DNA from: Kiloniellaceae bacterium
GTDB lineage: Bacteria > Pseudomonadota > Alphaproteobacteria > Kiloniellales > Kiloniellaceae
Reading direction: 5' to 3'
Assembly (NCBI GenBank): GCA_028280915.1
Contig: JANQKX010000004.1
Span: 1-6,577, forward strand
Length of the DNA: 6,577 nucleotides
Positions 1 to 6,026 of the stretch are shown one piece after another. The first letter of the stretch is position 1. Each line of letters starts with the position of its first letter. The position numbers and the translations under genes are program-made. A model generated the notes under the pieces. That model was not told the DNA's origin and did not search any database. It saw nothing but the letters and a program-made list of their open reading frames with translations.

Positions 1-77
1 AGTTTTACGCCTTGAATGAAGCCGGAGAAGTCTTGTCCAGCGGCGCCACCATCAAAGACGTCTTGTCGTCCCTGTAA
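1..77 (+). CDS. 3' end of an unidentified protein gene (partial)
   Basis: An open frame beginning at base 3 runs 24 codons to a TAA at 75-77 and ends in the residues ATIKDVLSSL. Its codon choice (gcc, atc, gac, gtc, ctg) resembles the genes that follow, and its stop lies 27 nt before the bluB start in the same frame, so it is most likely the tail of a real gene in one transcript with bluB. The visible tail has no motif I recognise, so no function is proposed. The partner could be a cobalamin gene given bluB, but nothing in the sequence shows this. Confidence 0.6.
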   Translation, partial: FYALNEAGEVLSSGATIKDVLSSL

Positions 78-104
78 GGCGCCAAATCTCGAGCTGCCCC
101 GCCC

Positions 105-764
105 TTGACCCACACCCCATCCGACAGTGACCCGCCGGTTTTTGACCAGACCTTTCAAGATCAGCTTTTTGAGCTGTTGCGCTGGCGCCGGGACGTGCGC
201 CACTTCCGACCCGATCCCATTGCCCCGTCAGACCTGAACCGCCTGCTCGAGGCGGCCATGCTGGCCCCTTCCGTCGGCCTGAGCCAGCCCTGGCGGTACG
301 TGCAGGTGCAAGACCCGAAACGGCGCCGCGCGATCCGGGAGATCTTTAAGCAGTGTAACCGCGAGGCCCTGGCCGCTTACCACGGCGAACAGGCGCGGCT
401 CTACGCCAGCCTGAAACTGGCCGGTCTGGAAGACGCGCCGGTGCATTACGCGGTATACTGCGATGTCTCCACCGATCAAGGCCACGGCTTGGGCAGTCAA
501 ACCATGCCCGAGACCCTGCAGTATTCCGTGGTGGCCAGCATCCAAAATCTCTGGCTGGCGGCCCGGGCCCTGGGCATCGGGGTGGGCTGGGTGTCCATCC
601 TCGATCCCCAGGCGGTCTTGGCCGCCTTGGACCTGCCCGCCACATGGGAACTCACCGCCTATCTTTGTGTGGGCTATCCCATCGAGGCGCACCTGGACCC
701 GGAATTGGAGCGGCGCAAATGGGAAGCCCGCGCCGACCCCGGCAGCATGCTGCTGATCCGCTAG
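105..764 (+). CDS. bluB: 5,6-dimethylbenzimidazole synthase BluB
   Basis: BluB is a cytoplasmic flavin-destroying enzyme of the nitroreductase fold. It breaks down reduced FMN with O2 to make 5,6-dimethylbenzimidazole, the lower ligand of vitamin B12. The 219-aa product has the usual family length (about 220). It carries the BluB-type N-terminal motif RWRRDVRHFR (26-35), the flavin-binding stretch LAPSVGLSQPWR (53-64), GVGWVSIL (159-166) and VGYP (189-192). Asp30 and Ser164 sit where the catalytic Asp and Ser of the Sinorhizobium enzyme are expected (hand alignment). The RWRRDVR motif and GWVSIL separate it from generic nitroreductases. The start is a TTG: no in-frame ATG or GTG lies between the upstream stop and the conserved motif, and only a weak GAG at 91-93 could serve as ribosome binding site. 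The short gap and shared frame with the preceding gene suggest cotranscription. No cobalamin riboswitch can be placed in the few bases available. Confidence 0.93.
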   Translation: MTHTPSDSDPPVFDQTFQDQLFELLRWRRDVRHFRPDPIAPSDLNRLLEAAMLAPSVGLSQPWRYVQVQDPKRRRAIREIFKQCNREALAAYHGEQARLYASLKLAGLEDAPVHYAVYCDVSTDQGHGLGSQTMPETLQYSVVASIQNLWLAARALGIGVGWVSILDPQAVLAALDLPATWELTAYLCVGYPIEAHLDPELERRKWEARADPGSMLLIR

Positions 765-772
765 CCCGCCCG

Positions 773-789
773 TCACGTACTAATCGTGA
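773..789. repeat. Inverted repeat TCACG-N7-CGTGA after bluB
   Basis: Perfect 5-bp arms (773-777 and 785-789) flank a 7-nt AT-rich spacer, 8 bp after the bluB stop. It could be a small regulator half-site pair or a weak hairpin at the end of the bluB transcript. The stem is short and is followed only by AAGTTTAA, not a proper U-tract, so I do not call it a terminator. It may be chance. Confidence 0.3.
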
Positions 790-790
790 A

Positions 791-816
791 GTTTAACTCA
801 CCGGGCAACTTTAAAC
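791..816. repeat. Inverted repeat GTTTAA-N14-TTAAAC
   Basis: Perfect 6-bp AT-rich arms at 791-796 and 811-816 are separated by 14 nt that include CCGGGC. It adjoins the TCACG/CGTGA repeat directly. The AT-only stem would make a weak RNA hairpin. A DNA-binding site or chance are both possible. Confidence 0.25.
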
Positions 817-863
817 ATTTCCTATCTCGATCATTCAGAAGTTGAGGCTGTCCGGCTTTAGCC

Positions 864-893
864 TTGCAATGTTTGCATAGCCGCCCCTACATA
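864..893 (+). promoter_or_regulatory. Tentative promoter for the padR-efflux operon
   Basis: TTGCAA (864-869) followed after 18 nt by TACATA (888-893) is the best sigma-70-like pair I find ahead of the regulator. The -35 match is fair (4 of 6) and the -10 match poor. Its appeal is position: it would place the palindrome at 890-910 over the -10 and transcription start, the normal arrangement for repression. The TATATT at 892-897 is an alternative -10 but has no well-spaced -35. Confidence 0.25.
865..877. repeat. Small dyad TGCAA-TGT-TTGCA
   Basis: Perfect 5-bp arms at 865-869 and 873-877 flank a 3-nt centre. The centre (871) lies 29 bp upstream of the centre of the larger dyad at 890-910, close to three helical turns, and it overlaps the possible -35 element. 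It could be an accessory site for a dimeric regulator, but its sequence differs from the main dyad and it may be coincidental. Confidence 0.3.
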
Positions 894-910
894 TATTGGA
901 CCGATATATG
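890..910. promoter_or_regulatory. Candidate PadR operator (21-bp dyad)
   Basis: CATATAT at 890-896 and ATATATG at 904-910 are perfect inverted repeats. Inside them GG (898-899) pairs with CC (901-902) around a central A at 900, so 9 of 10 positions on each side are symmetric; only the 897/903 pair breaks it. The dyad ends 57 bp before the padR ATG. PadR proteins are dimeric winged-helix repressors that usually bind AT-rich dyads in their own promoters, so autoregulation of this operon through the site is the natural inference. No binding data are implied. Confidence 0.6.
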
Positions 911-953
911 CTGGACGGAGATAATTGCCGGGACTATTTAAGGGTTCGTCGGC

Positions 954-958
954 GGGAG
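954..958 (+). promoter_or_regulatory. Ribosome binding site deciding the padR start
   Basis: GGGAG lies 9 nt before the ATG at 968. It favours that ATG over the in-frame TTG at 896 and ATG at 908, both of which sit inside the palindrome and would add residues unlike any PadR N-terminus. Confidence 0.6.
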
Positions 959-967
959 AATGAGCCA

Positions 968-1564
968 ATGGATGCCAAAACACTCTGCCTTGGCGTGCTG
1001 AGCCAGGGAGAAGCAAGCGGATATGAGATCAAAAAGGCCTTCGAGGAGGGCCCCTTTGCCCATATCCACGCCGCCAGCTTCGGCTCCATTTACCCGGCGC
1101 TGGAGGGGCTGCGCCGCGACGGCCTGGTCGCCTGCCGCCAGCAATCACAAGACAAACGTCCCGACAAAAAGATTTATTCCATCACGGACGCGGGGCTCGA
1201 AGCTTTCGACGAGGCCCTCATGGCAGAACCGGCCGCCGATAAGTGCCGCTCGGATTTCCTCTTCATGCTTTATTTCGCCGAGCACCTGCCGCCCCGGCGC
1301 CTGGCCCGTTTGCTGGCCCAGCGCATCGACTGGTATCGGGACCATTTGACCCGCATGGAAGAATGCCCCGGCAGCGGCGAAGGCGTGCCGCCCGGGGCCG
1401 CCTTTGTCTGCGGCTTGGGCATGGCGGTTTACGGGGCCGCCGCCGATTTTCTGGAGCACTACAAAGAAAAACTTTTAGCGGATGTTGAAGCATTCAGCAC
1501 GTCCGAGCCTGGCAAACCCGGCGCCTTCCCGGCGGGCGAGCCAGGGCACCGCGCCGCTGAATAG
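968..1564 (+). CDS. PadR-family transcriptional repressor
   Basis: A 198-aa DNA-binding regulator, presumably of the efflux genes that follow. The N-terminal PadR winged-helix domain spans about residues 5-85: LCLGVLSQGEASGYEIKKAF holds the first helices, SFGSIYPALEGLRRDGLV (38-54) is the recognition-helix signature, and KKIYSITDAGLEAFDE (67-82) forms the wing and following helix. Residues about 92-172 fit the helical C-terminal dimerisation region (Vir_act_alpha_C type), followed by a low-complexity Gly/Pro/Ala tail. The length suits the PadR subfamily with this larger C-terminal domain. The frame stays open back to 896 (TTG), but the good Shine-Dalgarno and family alignment put the start at 968. 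The adaptor gene begins 56 bp downstream with no convincing promoter between, so regulator and pump probably share a transcript. The inducer is unknown; PadR relatives sense phenolic acids or drugs, but the ligand cannot be read from sequence. Confidence 0.9.
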   Translation: MDAKTLCLGVLSQGEASGYEIKKAFEEGPFAHIHAASFGSIYPALEGLRRDGLVACRQQSQDKRPDKKIYSITDAGLEAFDEALMAEPAADKCRSDFLFMLYFAEHLPPRRLARLLAQRIDWYRDHLTRMEECPGSGEGVPPGAAFVCGLGMAVYGAAADFLEHYKEKLLADVEAFSTSEPGKPGAFPAGEPGHRAAE

Positions 1565-1620
1565 CCGTTTAAAGAGCAGACACGAATTCTTGACTTCGAA
1601 CCAATGACGTTGGGAAAACA

Positions 1621-2724
1621 ATGAACCGCTCATTTGTCATCGCGTTCCTCTTGGCCATCGGTGCCATTGCCTGGATCGCATCGGGCCAGTTCGGCCATGG
1701 CGACAGCCTGCCCGAAGCCCGCAAACCCCCGGCGGACCTGAGTGCCGCGGAAAACCTGCCGGCGGTGCGCGTTCGCGAGCAAACCGCCCAGGCCCGCACG
1801 TCCTATGAACTGCTGCGCGGCCGGACCGAGGCCGTGCGCCAGGTCAATGTGAAGGCCGATGCCCATGGCCGCGTGGTCAAACTGAACGTGGACAGAGGCG
1901 ATAGCATTGCCGCCAACGAGGTCATCCTGGAATTGGATCCGGAAGACCGCCCCGCGCGCTTGAGCATGGCCAAGGCCTTGGAAGCGCAACGCCTCTTGGA
2001 ATACGAGGCGGCGAAAAAGCTCAACAAAAAGGGCTTCCGCGCCGAGACCCAATTGGCCGCCGCCAAGGCCGCCTACGAAGAAGCCAAAGCACAGGTGTCC
2101 ACCGCCGAGAACGAGCTGGACAACACGGTCATCCGCGCGCCCTTCGGCGGCCTGATCGACAATCGCATGGTGGAAATCGGCGAGTTTTTGGACGTGGGCG
2201 ATCCCGTGGCCCAGGTGGTGGACCTGGACCCCATTCTGGTGGTCGCCCAGGTCAATCAAAACGTGGTGGAACAGTTGACCGAGGGTCAAACCGGCTTTGC
2301 CCGCCTGGTCACCGGTCACACTCTTGAAGGTGAGGTGCGCTTCGTATCCTCCATGGCCGACCCGGCGACCCGGACCTTTCGCGTCGAGCTGGAAGTGGAC
2401 AACCCGGATCGGAAAATCCCCGACGGTCTTTCCGCCGACATCCGCCTGCCCTTGCTGCAAGCGGAGGCCCACCGCATTTCCCCGGCGATCCTGACCCTCT
2501 CCGAGGCCGGGCGTCTGGGCGTGATGACCTTGGAAGACGGCAAGGTGGCCGCCTTCAAACCGGTCAAGATCCTGGAAACCGAGGCCGACGGGGTGTGGGT
2601 CACCGGCTTGCCCCACAAGGTGGTTTTCATCACCGTGGGCAATGAATTCGTCAACGACGGCCAAAAAGTGGACGCCTTTGACGAGGACACCCTGGAGCCC
2701 TTCGGTCAAGGGGCCACCTCATGA
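1621..2724 (+). CDS. RND efflux periplasmic adaptor (membrane fusion protein, HlyD family)
   Basis: This adaptor would bridge the inner-membrane RND pump and an outer-membrane channel. The 367-aa protein starts with a hydrophobic segment (about 5-20) that is a signal peptide or membrane anchor; it has no lipobox cysteine, so it is not a lipoprotein of the AcrA kind. Domains in order are: first lipoyl half (about 73-106, VKADAHGRVVKLNVDRGDSI), an alpha-hairpin (about 112-168, rich in Ala, Glu, Lys), second lipoyl half (about 169-202, TVIRAPFGGLIDNRMVEIGE), a beta-barrel (about 205-278) with the family signature DPATRTFRVE (247-256), and a membrane-proximal domain to about 352. The hairpin is short, as in many AcrA/MexA relatives. 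The ATG at 1621 has a modest GGGA 5 nt upstream. The stop overlaps the next start (ATGA), implying translational coupling and roughly matched synthesis. Substrate cannot be deduced. Confidence 0.93.
   Translation: MNRSFVIAFLLAIGAIAWIASGQFGHGDSLPEARKPPADLSAAENLPAVRVREQTAQARTSYELLRGRTEAVRQVNVKADAHGRVVKLNVDRGDSIAANEVILELDPEDRPARLSMAKALEAQRLLEYEAAKKLNKKGFRAETQLAAAKAAYEEAKAQVSTAENELDNTVIRAPFGGLIDNRMVEIGEFLDVGDPVAQVVDLDPILVVAQVNQNVVEQLTEGQTGFARLVTGHTLEGEVRFVSSMADPATRTFRVELEVDNPDRKIPDGLSADIRLPLLQAEAHRISPAILTLSEAGRLGVMTLEDGKVAAFKPVKILETEADGVWVTGLPHKVVFITVGNEFVNDGQKVDAFDEDTLEPFGQGATS
2708..2724 (+). promoter_or_regulatory. Shine-Dalgarno and ATGA coupling junction
   Basis: AAGGGG (2708-2713) lies 7 nt before the transporter ATG, and the adaptor stop TGA overlaps that ATG in ATGA (2721-2724). 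The strong site inside the end of the adaptor gene supports termination-reinitiation and fixes the transporter start. Confidence 0.75.
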
Positions 2725-5700
2725 ACGCGATCATCGACGCGGCGGTCACCCATGCCCGCACGGTCGTCGCCACCCTGGTGCTGATCCTGATCGCCGGCAC
2801 CATCGCCTATATCACCATTCCCAAGGAATCCGACCCGGACATCAACATTCCCATACTCTACGTGAGCATGGTGCACGAAGGCATCTCGCCGGAGGACTCC
2901 GAGCGCCTGCTCATCAAGCCCATGGAGCAGGAACTGCGCGCCATCGAAGGCGTGAAGGAAATGAAATCCACCGCCTACCTGGGCGGCGGCAACGTGATCA
3001 TGGAATTCGACGCGGGCTTCGACGTGGACGAGGCCAAGCGGGACGTGCAAGACAAGGTGGACCTGGTCAAGCCCGAGCTGCCCGACGACGCGGAAGAGCC
3101 CACGGTTCACGAAATCAACCTCAGCCTCTTTCCCGTGCTCGTGGTCTCCCTGTCGGGCAGCGTGCCCCAGCGCACCCTCCTAAACCTGGCCCGTGATCTG
3201 CAGGACAAGGTCGAGGGTATTTCCACGGTGCTGAGCGCCGAGATCTCCGGCGACCGGGAAGAGCTAGTGGAACTGGTGATCGACCCCCTGGCCTTGGAAA
3301 GCTATGGCCTGGATGCCCGCGACATCATCGACGCGGTGGCCCGCTCCAACCGGGTGGTGGCCGCCGGTGCTCTGGATACGGGCCAAGGGCGCTTCGCCAT
3401 CAAGCTGCCGGGGCTGTTTGAATCCGCCCAGGACATCTTGGACATGCCCTTGAAGACCAACGACGACGCGGTGGTGAAGTTCCGCGATGTGGGGGCCTTG
3501 CGCCGCACCTTCAAGGATTCGGAAGGCTACGCCCGCATCAACGGGCAGCGCGCCGTTGCCTTGGAAATCTCAAAGCGCACCGGCGAGAACATCATCGAGA
3601 CCATCGAACTGGTCCGCGCCCTGGTGGAAGCCGAGCGGCAAAACTGGCCGGCGGGCGTGACGGTCTCCTTCAGCCAGGACAAATCCACCGACATCCGCAA
3701 CATGCTGGCGGACCTGCAGAACAATGTGTTGAGCGCGGTGTTGCTGGTGATGATTGTGGTGGTCGCGGCCCTGGGCCTGCGCTCGGCGGCCTTGGTGGGC
3801 ATCGCCATTCCCGGCTCTTTCCTGTCCGGCATTTTGATCCTGGCGGCCTTTGGATTCACCGTCAACATCGTGGTGCTCTTCAGCCTGATCCTGGCGGTGG
3901 GCATGCTGGTGGACGGCGCCATCGTGGTCACCGAGTTCGCCGACCGCAAGATGATCGAGGGTTATCCCAAGCGGGAGGCCTATGCCCAGGCAGCTAAGCG
4001 CATGGCCTGGCCCATCATCGCCGCCACCGCCACCACCCTGGCGGCCTTTTTGCCCTTGATGTTCTGGCCCGGCGTGGTCGGCGAGTTCATGAAATTCCTG
4101 CCCATCACCCTGGTCGCCACCTTGAGCGCCTCCTTGCTCATGGCCCTGATTTTCGTGCCCACCCTGGGCGGCCTCATCGGCAAGACCGCCGGTGCCGCCA
4201 GTCAGGCCAACATGAAGGCCATGGCCGCCGGCGAACATGGCGACCTCAACGACATCAAGGGTTTGACCGGGGTTTATCTTAAGGTCCTCGGCGGCGCCCT
4301 GCGCCATCCCGGCCTGATTCTCCTGGCCGCGGTGGGCATCCTCATCGGCGTGCAGTACGCCTATGGCCAGTACGGCCGGGGCGTGGAGTTTTTCCCGGAC
4401 GTGGAGCCGGACAACGCGGTGCTGCAGATCCACGGGCGGGGCAACCTTTCCATCGACGAACGGGATTTCCTCCTGCGCCAGGTGGAGGACCGTATCCTCG
4501 ATCTGCAGCGGGAAAAGGGCGAGTTTCATACGGTTTACGCCGCTTCCCAAGCCTCCTCGGGCACGGAGGAGGACGAAGCCGAGGACGTGATCGGGCGCAT
4601 TCAGCTCGAGTTCACCGATTGGTTCAACCGCCGGCCAGCCGACGAGATCATCACCGAAATCCGCGAGCGCACCGCGCCCCTGGCCGGCATCATCGTCGAG
4701 CCGCGGCAGCAGGAAGCCGGTCCGGCGGTGGGCAAGCCGATCCAGATCGAGGTCTCCTCCATCAACCCCGCCCTGATCGAGCCGGTGGCCCTGCAGATCA
4801 GCCAGGCGCTCCGCGAGGTGGACGGCCTGGTGGATATCGAGGACGGACGGCCCATACCCGGCATCGAATGGCAACTGCGCATCGACCGGGCCCAGGCGGC
4901 CAAGTTCGACGCCGACGTAACCTTGATCGGCAGCTACGTGCGCATGATCACCAACGGCATGAACATCGGCGAATTCCGGCCCGACGACAGCATCGACGAA
5001 ATCGACATCGTGGTGCGCCTGCCCCGGGAATACCGCAACATCGCCCATTTGGATTCCATCCGGGTGCAAACCGCCCATGGCATGATTCCCATCGCCAACT
5101 TCGTGACCCGGGAGGCGCAGCCCAAGGTGGGCCTCTTGAAGCGGGTCGACGGCAGCCGGGTCATGACGGTCAAGGCCGACGTGGCGCCGGGCCTTTTGGT
5201 GGACGACAAGGTCCAGGAAGTGCGCGCCTGGCTCGCCGGCCAGGAAATCGACCCCCGGGTCCAGATCACCTTCAAGGGCGAGGACGAGGAGCAGCAGGCG
5301 GCGCAAGCCTTCCTCATGAAGGCCTTTGGCGTGGCCCTCTTCCTGATGGCGATTATCCTAATCACCCAGTTCAACAGCTTTTACAGCGCCTTTTTGATCC
5401 TCTCGGCGGTGATCATGTCCACCAGCGGGGTGATGATTGGCTTGCTGGTGACCGACCAGCCCTTCGGCATCGTCATGTCGGGCATCGGCGTCATCGCGCT
5501 GGCGGGTATCGTGGTCAACTACAACATCGTACTCATCGATACCTTCGACCGCCTCAAAAAGACCAGCGCCTCGGCCAGGGAAGCCATCCTGCGCACGGGC
5601 GCCCAGCGCCTGCGGCCGGTGCTGCTGACCACCATCACCACGGTTCTGGGCCTCATGCCCATGGTCTTGGCGGTCAATATCGACTTCTTTGACCGCACAT

Positions 5701-5912
5701 TGCAGTTCGGCGCGCCCTCGACACAGTGGTGGCGTCAGCTCTCCACCGCCATCGTTTTCGGACTGACCTTCGCCACTATCCTGACCTTGGTGGTCACCCC
5801 CTCGGCCCTCATGCTGCGGGCCAATGTTCAGGGCTGGCGCGCCCGGCGCCGGGCAAAACGCGCGCCCTCCGGGGGCGAAGCGGGTGGGCAATTGGCACCG
5901 GCGGGGGAATAG
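2721..5912 (+). CDS. RND-family efflux transporter, inner-membrane subunit (AcrB/MMPL superfamily, AcrB-like)
   Basis: A 1063-aa proton-driven exporter of the HAE type, acting as a trimer in the inner membrane. The length fits the family (about 1020-1060). The two-fold layout is visible: TM1 at about 13-33, a periplasmic loop to about 330, TM2-TM6 at about 333-488, TM7 at about 528-547, a second periplasmic loop to about 860, TM8-TM12 at about 865-1030, then a basic cytoplasmic tail. Signatures include IPKESDPDINIP (33-44) after TM1, LAVGMLVDGAIVVTE (391-405) in TM4, GIVVNYNIVLID (929-940) in TM10 and RLRPVLLTTITTVLGLMP (963-980) in TM11. By hand alignment to AcrB, Asp398 matches D407, but Gly399 replaces D408 and Asn933 replaces K940. 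Arg963 and Thr970 match R971 and T978. An acidic patch EEDEAED (616-622) sits in the second loop. No heavy-metal methionine pathway is obvious, so a drug or other organic substrate is likelier than a metal, but this is inference. There is no TolC-type gene beside it. Confidence 0.94.
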   Translation: MNAIIDAAVTHARTVVATLVLILIAGTIAYITIPKESDPDINIPILYVSMVHEGISPEDSERLLIKPMEQELRAIEGVKEMKSTAYLGGGNVIMEFDAGFDVDEAKRDVQDKVDLVKPELPDDAEEPTVHEINLSLFPVLVVSLSGSVPQRTLLNLARDLQDKVEGISTVLSAEISGDREELVELVIDPLALESYGLDARDIIDAVARSNRVVAAGALDTGQGRFAIKLPGLFESAQDILDMPLKTNDDAVVKFRDVGALRRTFKDSEGYARINGQRAVALEISKRTGENIIETIELVRALVEAERQNWPAGVTVSFSQDKSTDIRNMLADLQNNVLSAVLLVMIVVVAALGLRSAALVGIAIPGSFLSGILILAAFGFTVNIVVLFSLILAVGMLVDGAIVVTEFADRKMIEGYPKREAYAQAAKRMAWPIIAATATTLAAFLPLMFWPGVVGEFMKFLPITLVATLSASLLMALIFVPTLGGLIGKTAGAASQANMKAMAAGEHGDLNDIKGLTGVYLKVLGGALRHPGLILLAAVGILIGVQYAYGQYGRGVEFFPDVEPDNAVLQIHGRGNLSIDERDFLLRQVEDRILDLQREKGEFHTVYAASQASSGTEEDEAEDVIGRIQLEFTDWFNRRPADEIITEIRERTAPLAGIIVEPRQQEAGPAVGKPIQIEVSSINPALIEPVALQISQALREVDGLVDIEDGRPIPGIEWQLRIDRAQAAKFDADVTLIGSYVRMITNGMNIGEFRPDDSIDEIDIVVRLPREYRNIAHLDSIRVQTAHGMIPIANFVTREAQPKVGLLKRVDGSRVMTVKADVAPGLLVDDKVQEVRAWLAGQEIDPRVQITFKGEDEEQQAAQAFLMKAFGVALFLMAIILITQFNSFYSAFLILSAVIMSTSGVMIGLLVTDQPFGIVMSGIGVIALAGIVVNYNIVLIDTFDRLKKTSASAREAILRTGAQRLRPVLLTTITTVLGLMPMVLAVNIDFFDRTLQFGAPSTQWWRQLSTAIVFGLTFATILTLVVTPSALMLRANVQGWRARRRAKRAPSGGEAGGQLAPAGE

Positions 5913-6026
5913 TCGCCAACAAGCGCTTGCGATTTAGCCCCTTTCGCGGCATGAGTGGCCCGCACCATGTAGCCGCGCACCGCATCCCCGACGAATGAGT
6001 AAGCCACGCCAGAGGACCTGTTTTTC
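5913..6026 (+). other. Spacer before argS with two mini-ORFs linked by ATGA overlaps
   Basis: This 114-nt gap holds a 10-bp palindrome CAAGCGCTTG (5920-5929) with no following T-run, so it is not a convincing terminator of the pump operon. It also holds a 15-codon frame, MSGPHHVAAHRIPDE, from ATG 5951 to TGA 5996-5998. That stop overlaps an ATG at 5995, which opens an 11-codon frame, MSKPRQRTCFS. The second TGA (6028-6030) overlaps the argS ATG. Neither mini-ORF has a recognisable Shine-Dalgarno, so both may be accidental. I see no sigma-70 promoter I would defend; argS may be read from within or through the pump gene. Confidence 0.3.
6011..6016 (+). promoter_or_regulatory. Ribosome binding site of argS
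   Basis: AGAGGA lies 10 nt before the ATG at 6027, slightly far but a good anti-16S match. It supports that ATG as the argS start, which also matches the expected ArgRS N-terminus. Confidence 0.6.

Noticed and set aside
896..967. Extension of PadR by 24 residues from a TTG at 896
   Set aside because: The start would lie inside the palindrome, lacks a Shine-Dalgarno, and adds residues not seen at PadR N-termini; ATG 968 has a good ribosome binding site.
1590..1618. TTGACT as the -35 of an internal promoter before the adaptor gene
   Set aside because: At 16-18 nt spacing there is only GGAAAA-like sequence, with no acceptable -10.
1604..1624. Six-codon frame MTLGKQ whose stop overlaps the adaptor ATG
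   Set aside because: It has no ribosome binding site of its own and is short enough to be expected by chance.
1630..2709. Minus-strand open frame of 359 codons opposite the adaptor gene
   Set aside because: Same artefact: low-complexity His/Gly/Val-rich product without family features, fully antisense to a clear membrane fusion protein.
3570..5306. Long minus-strand open frame of 578 codons opposite the RND gene
   Set aside because: It is the mirror of high-GC codon bias in the plus-strand gene: the translation is His/Asp/Gly/Gln-rich with no domain, and the plus-strand frame is an unmistakable RND transporter.
5920..5929. CAAGCGCTTG palindrome as a terminator after the RND gene
   Set aside because: The two 5-bp arms leave no loop, and no run of T follows, so it does not look like an intrinsic terminator.
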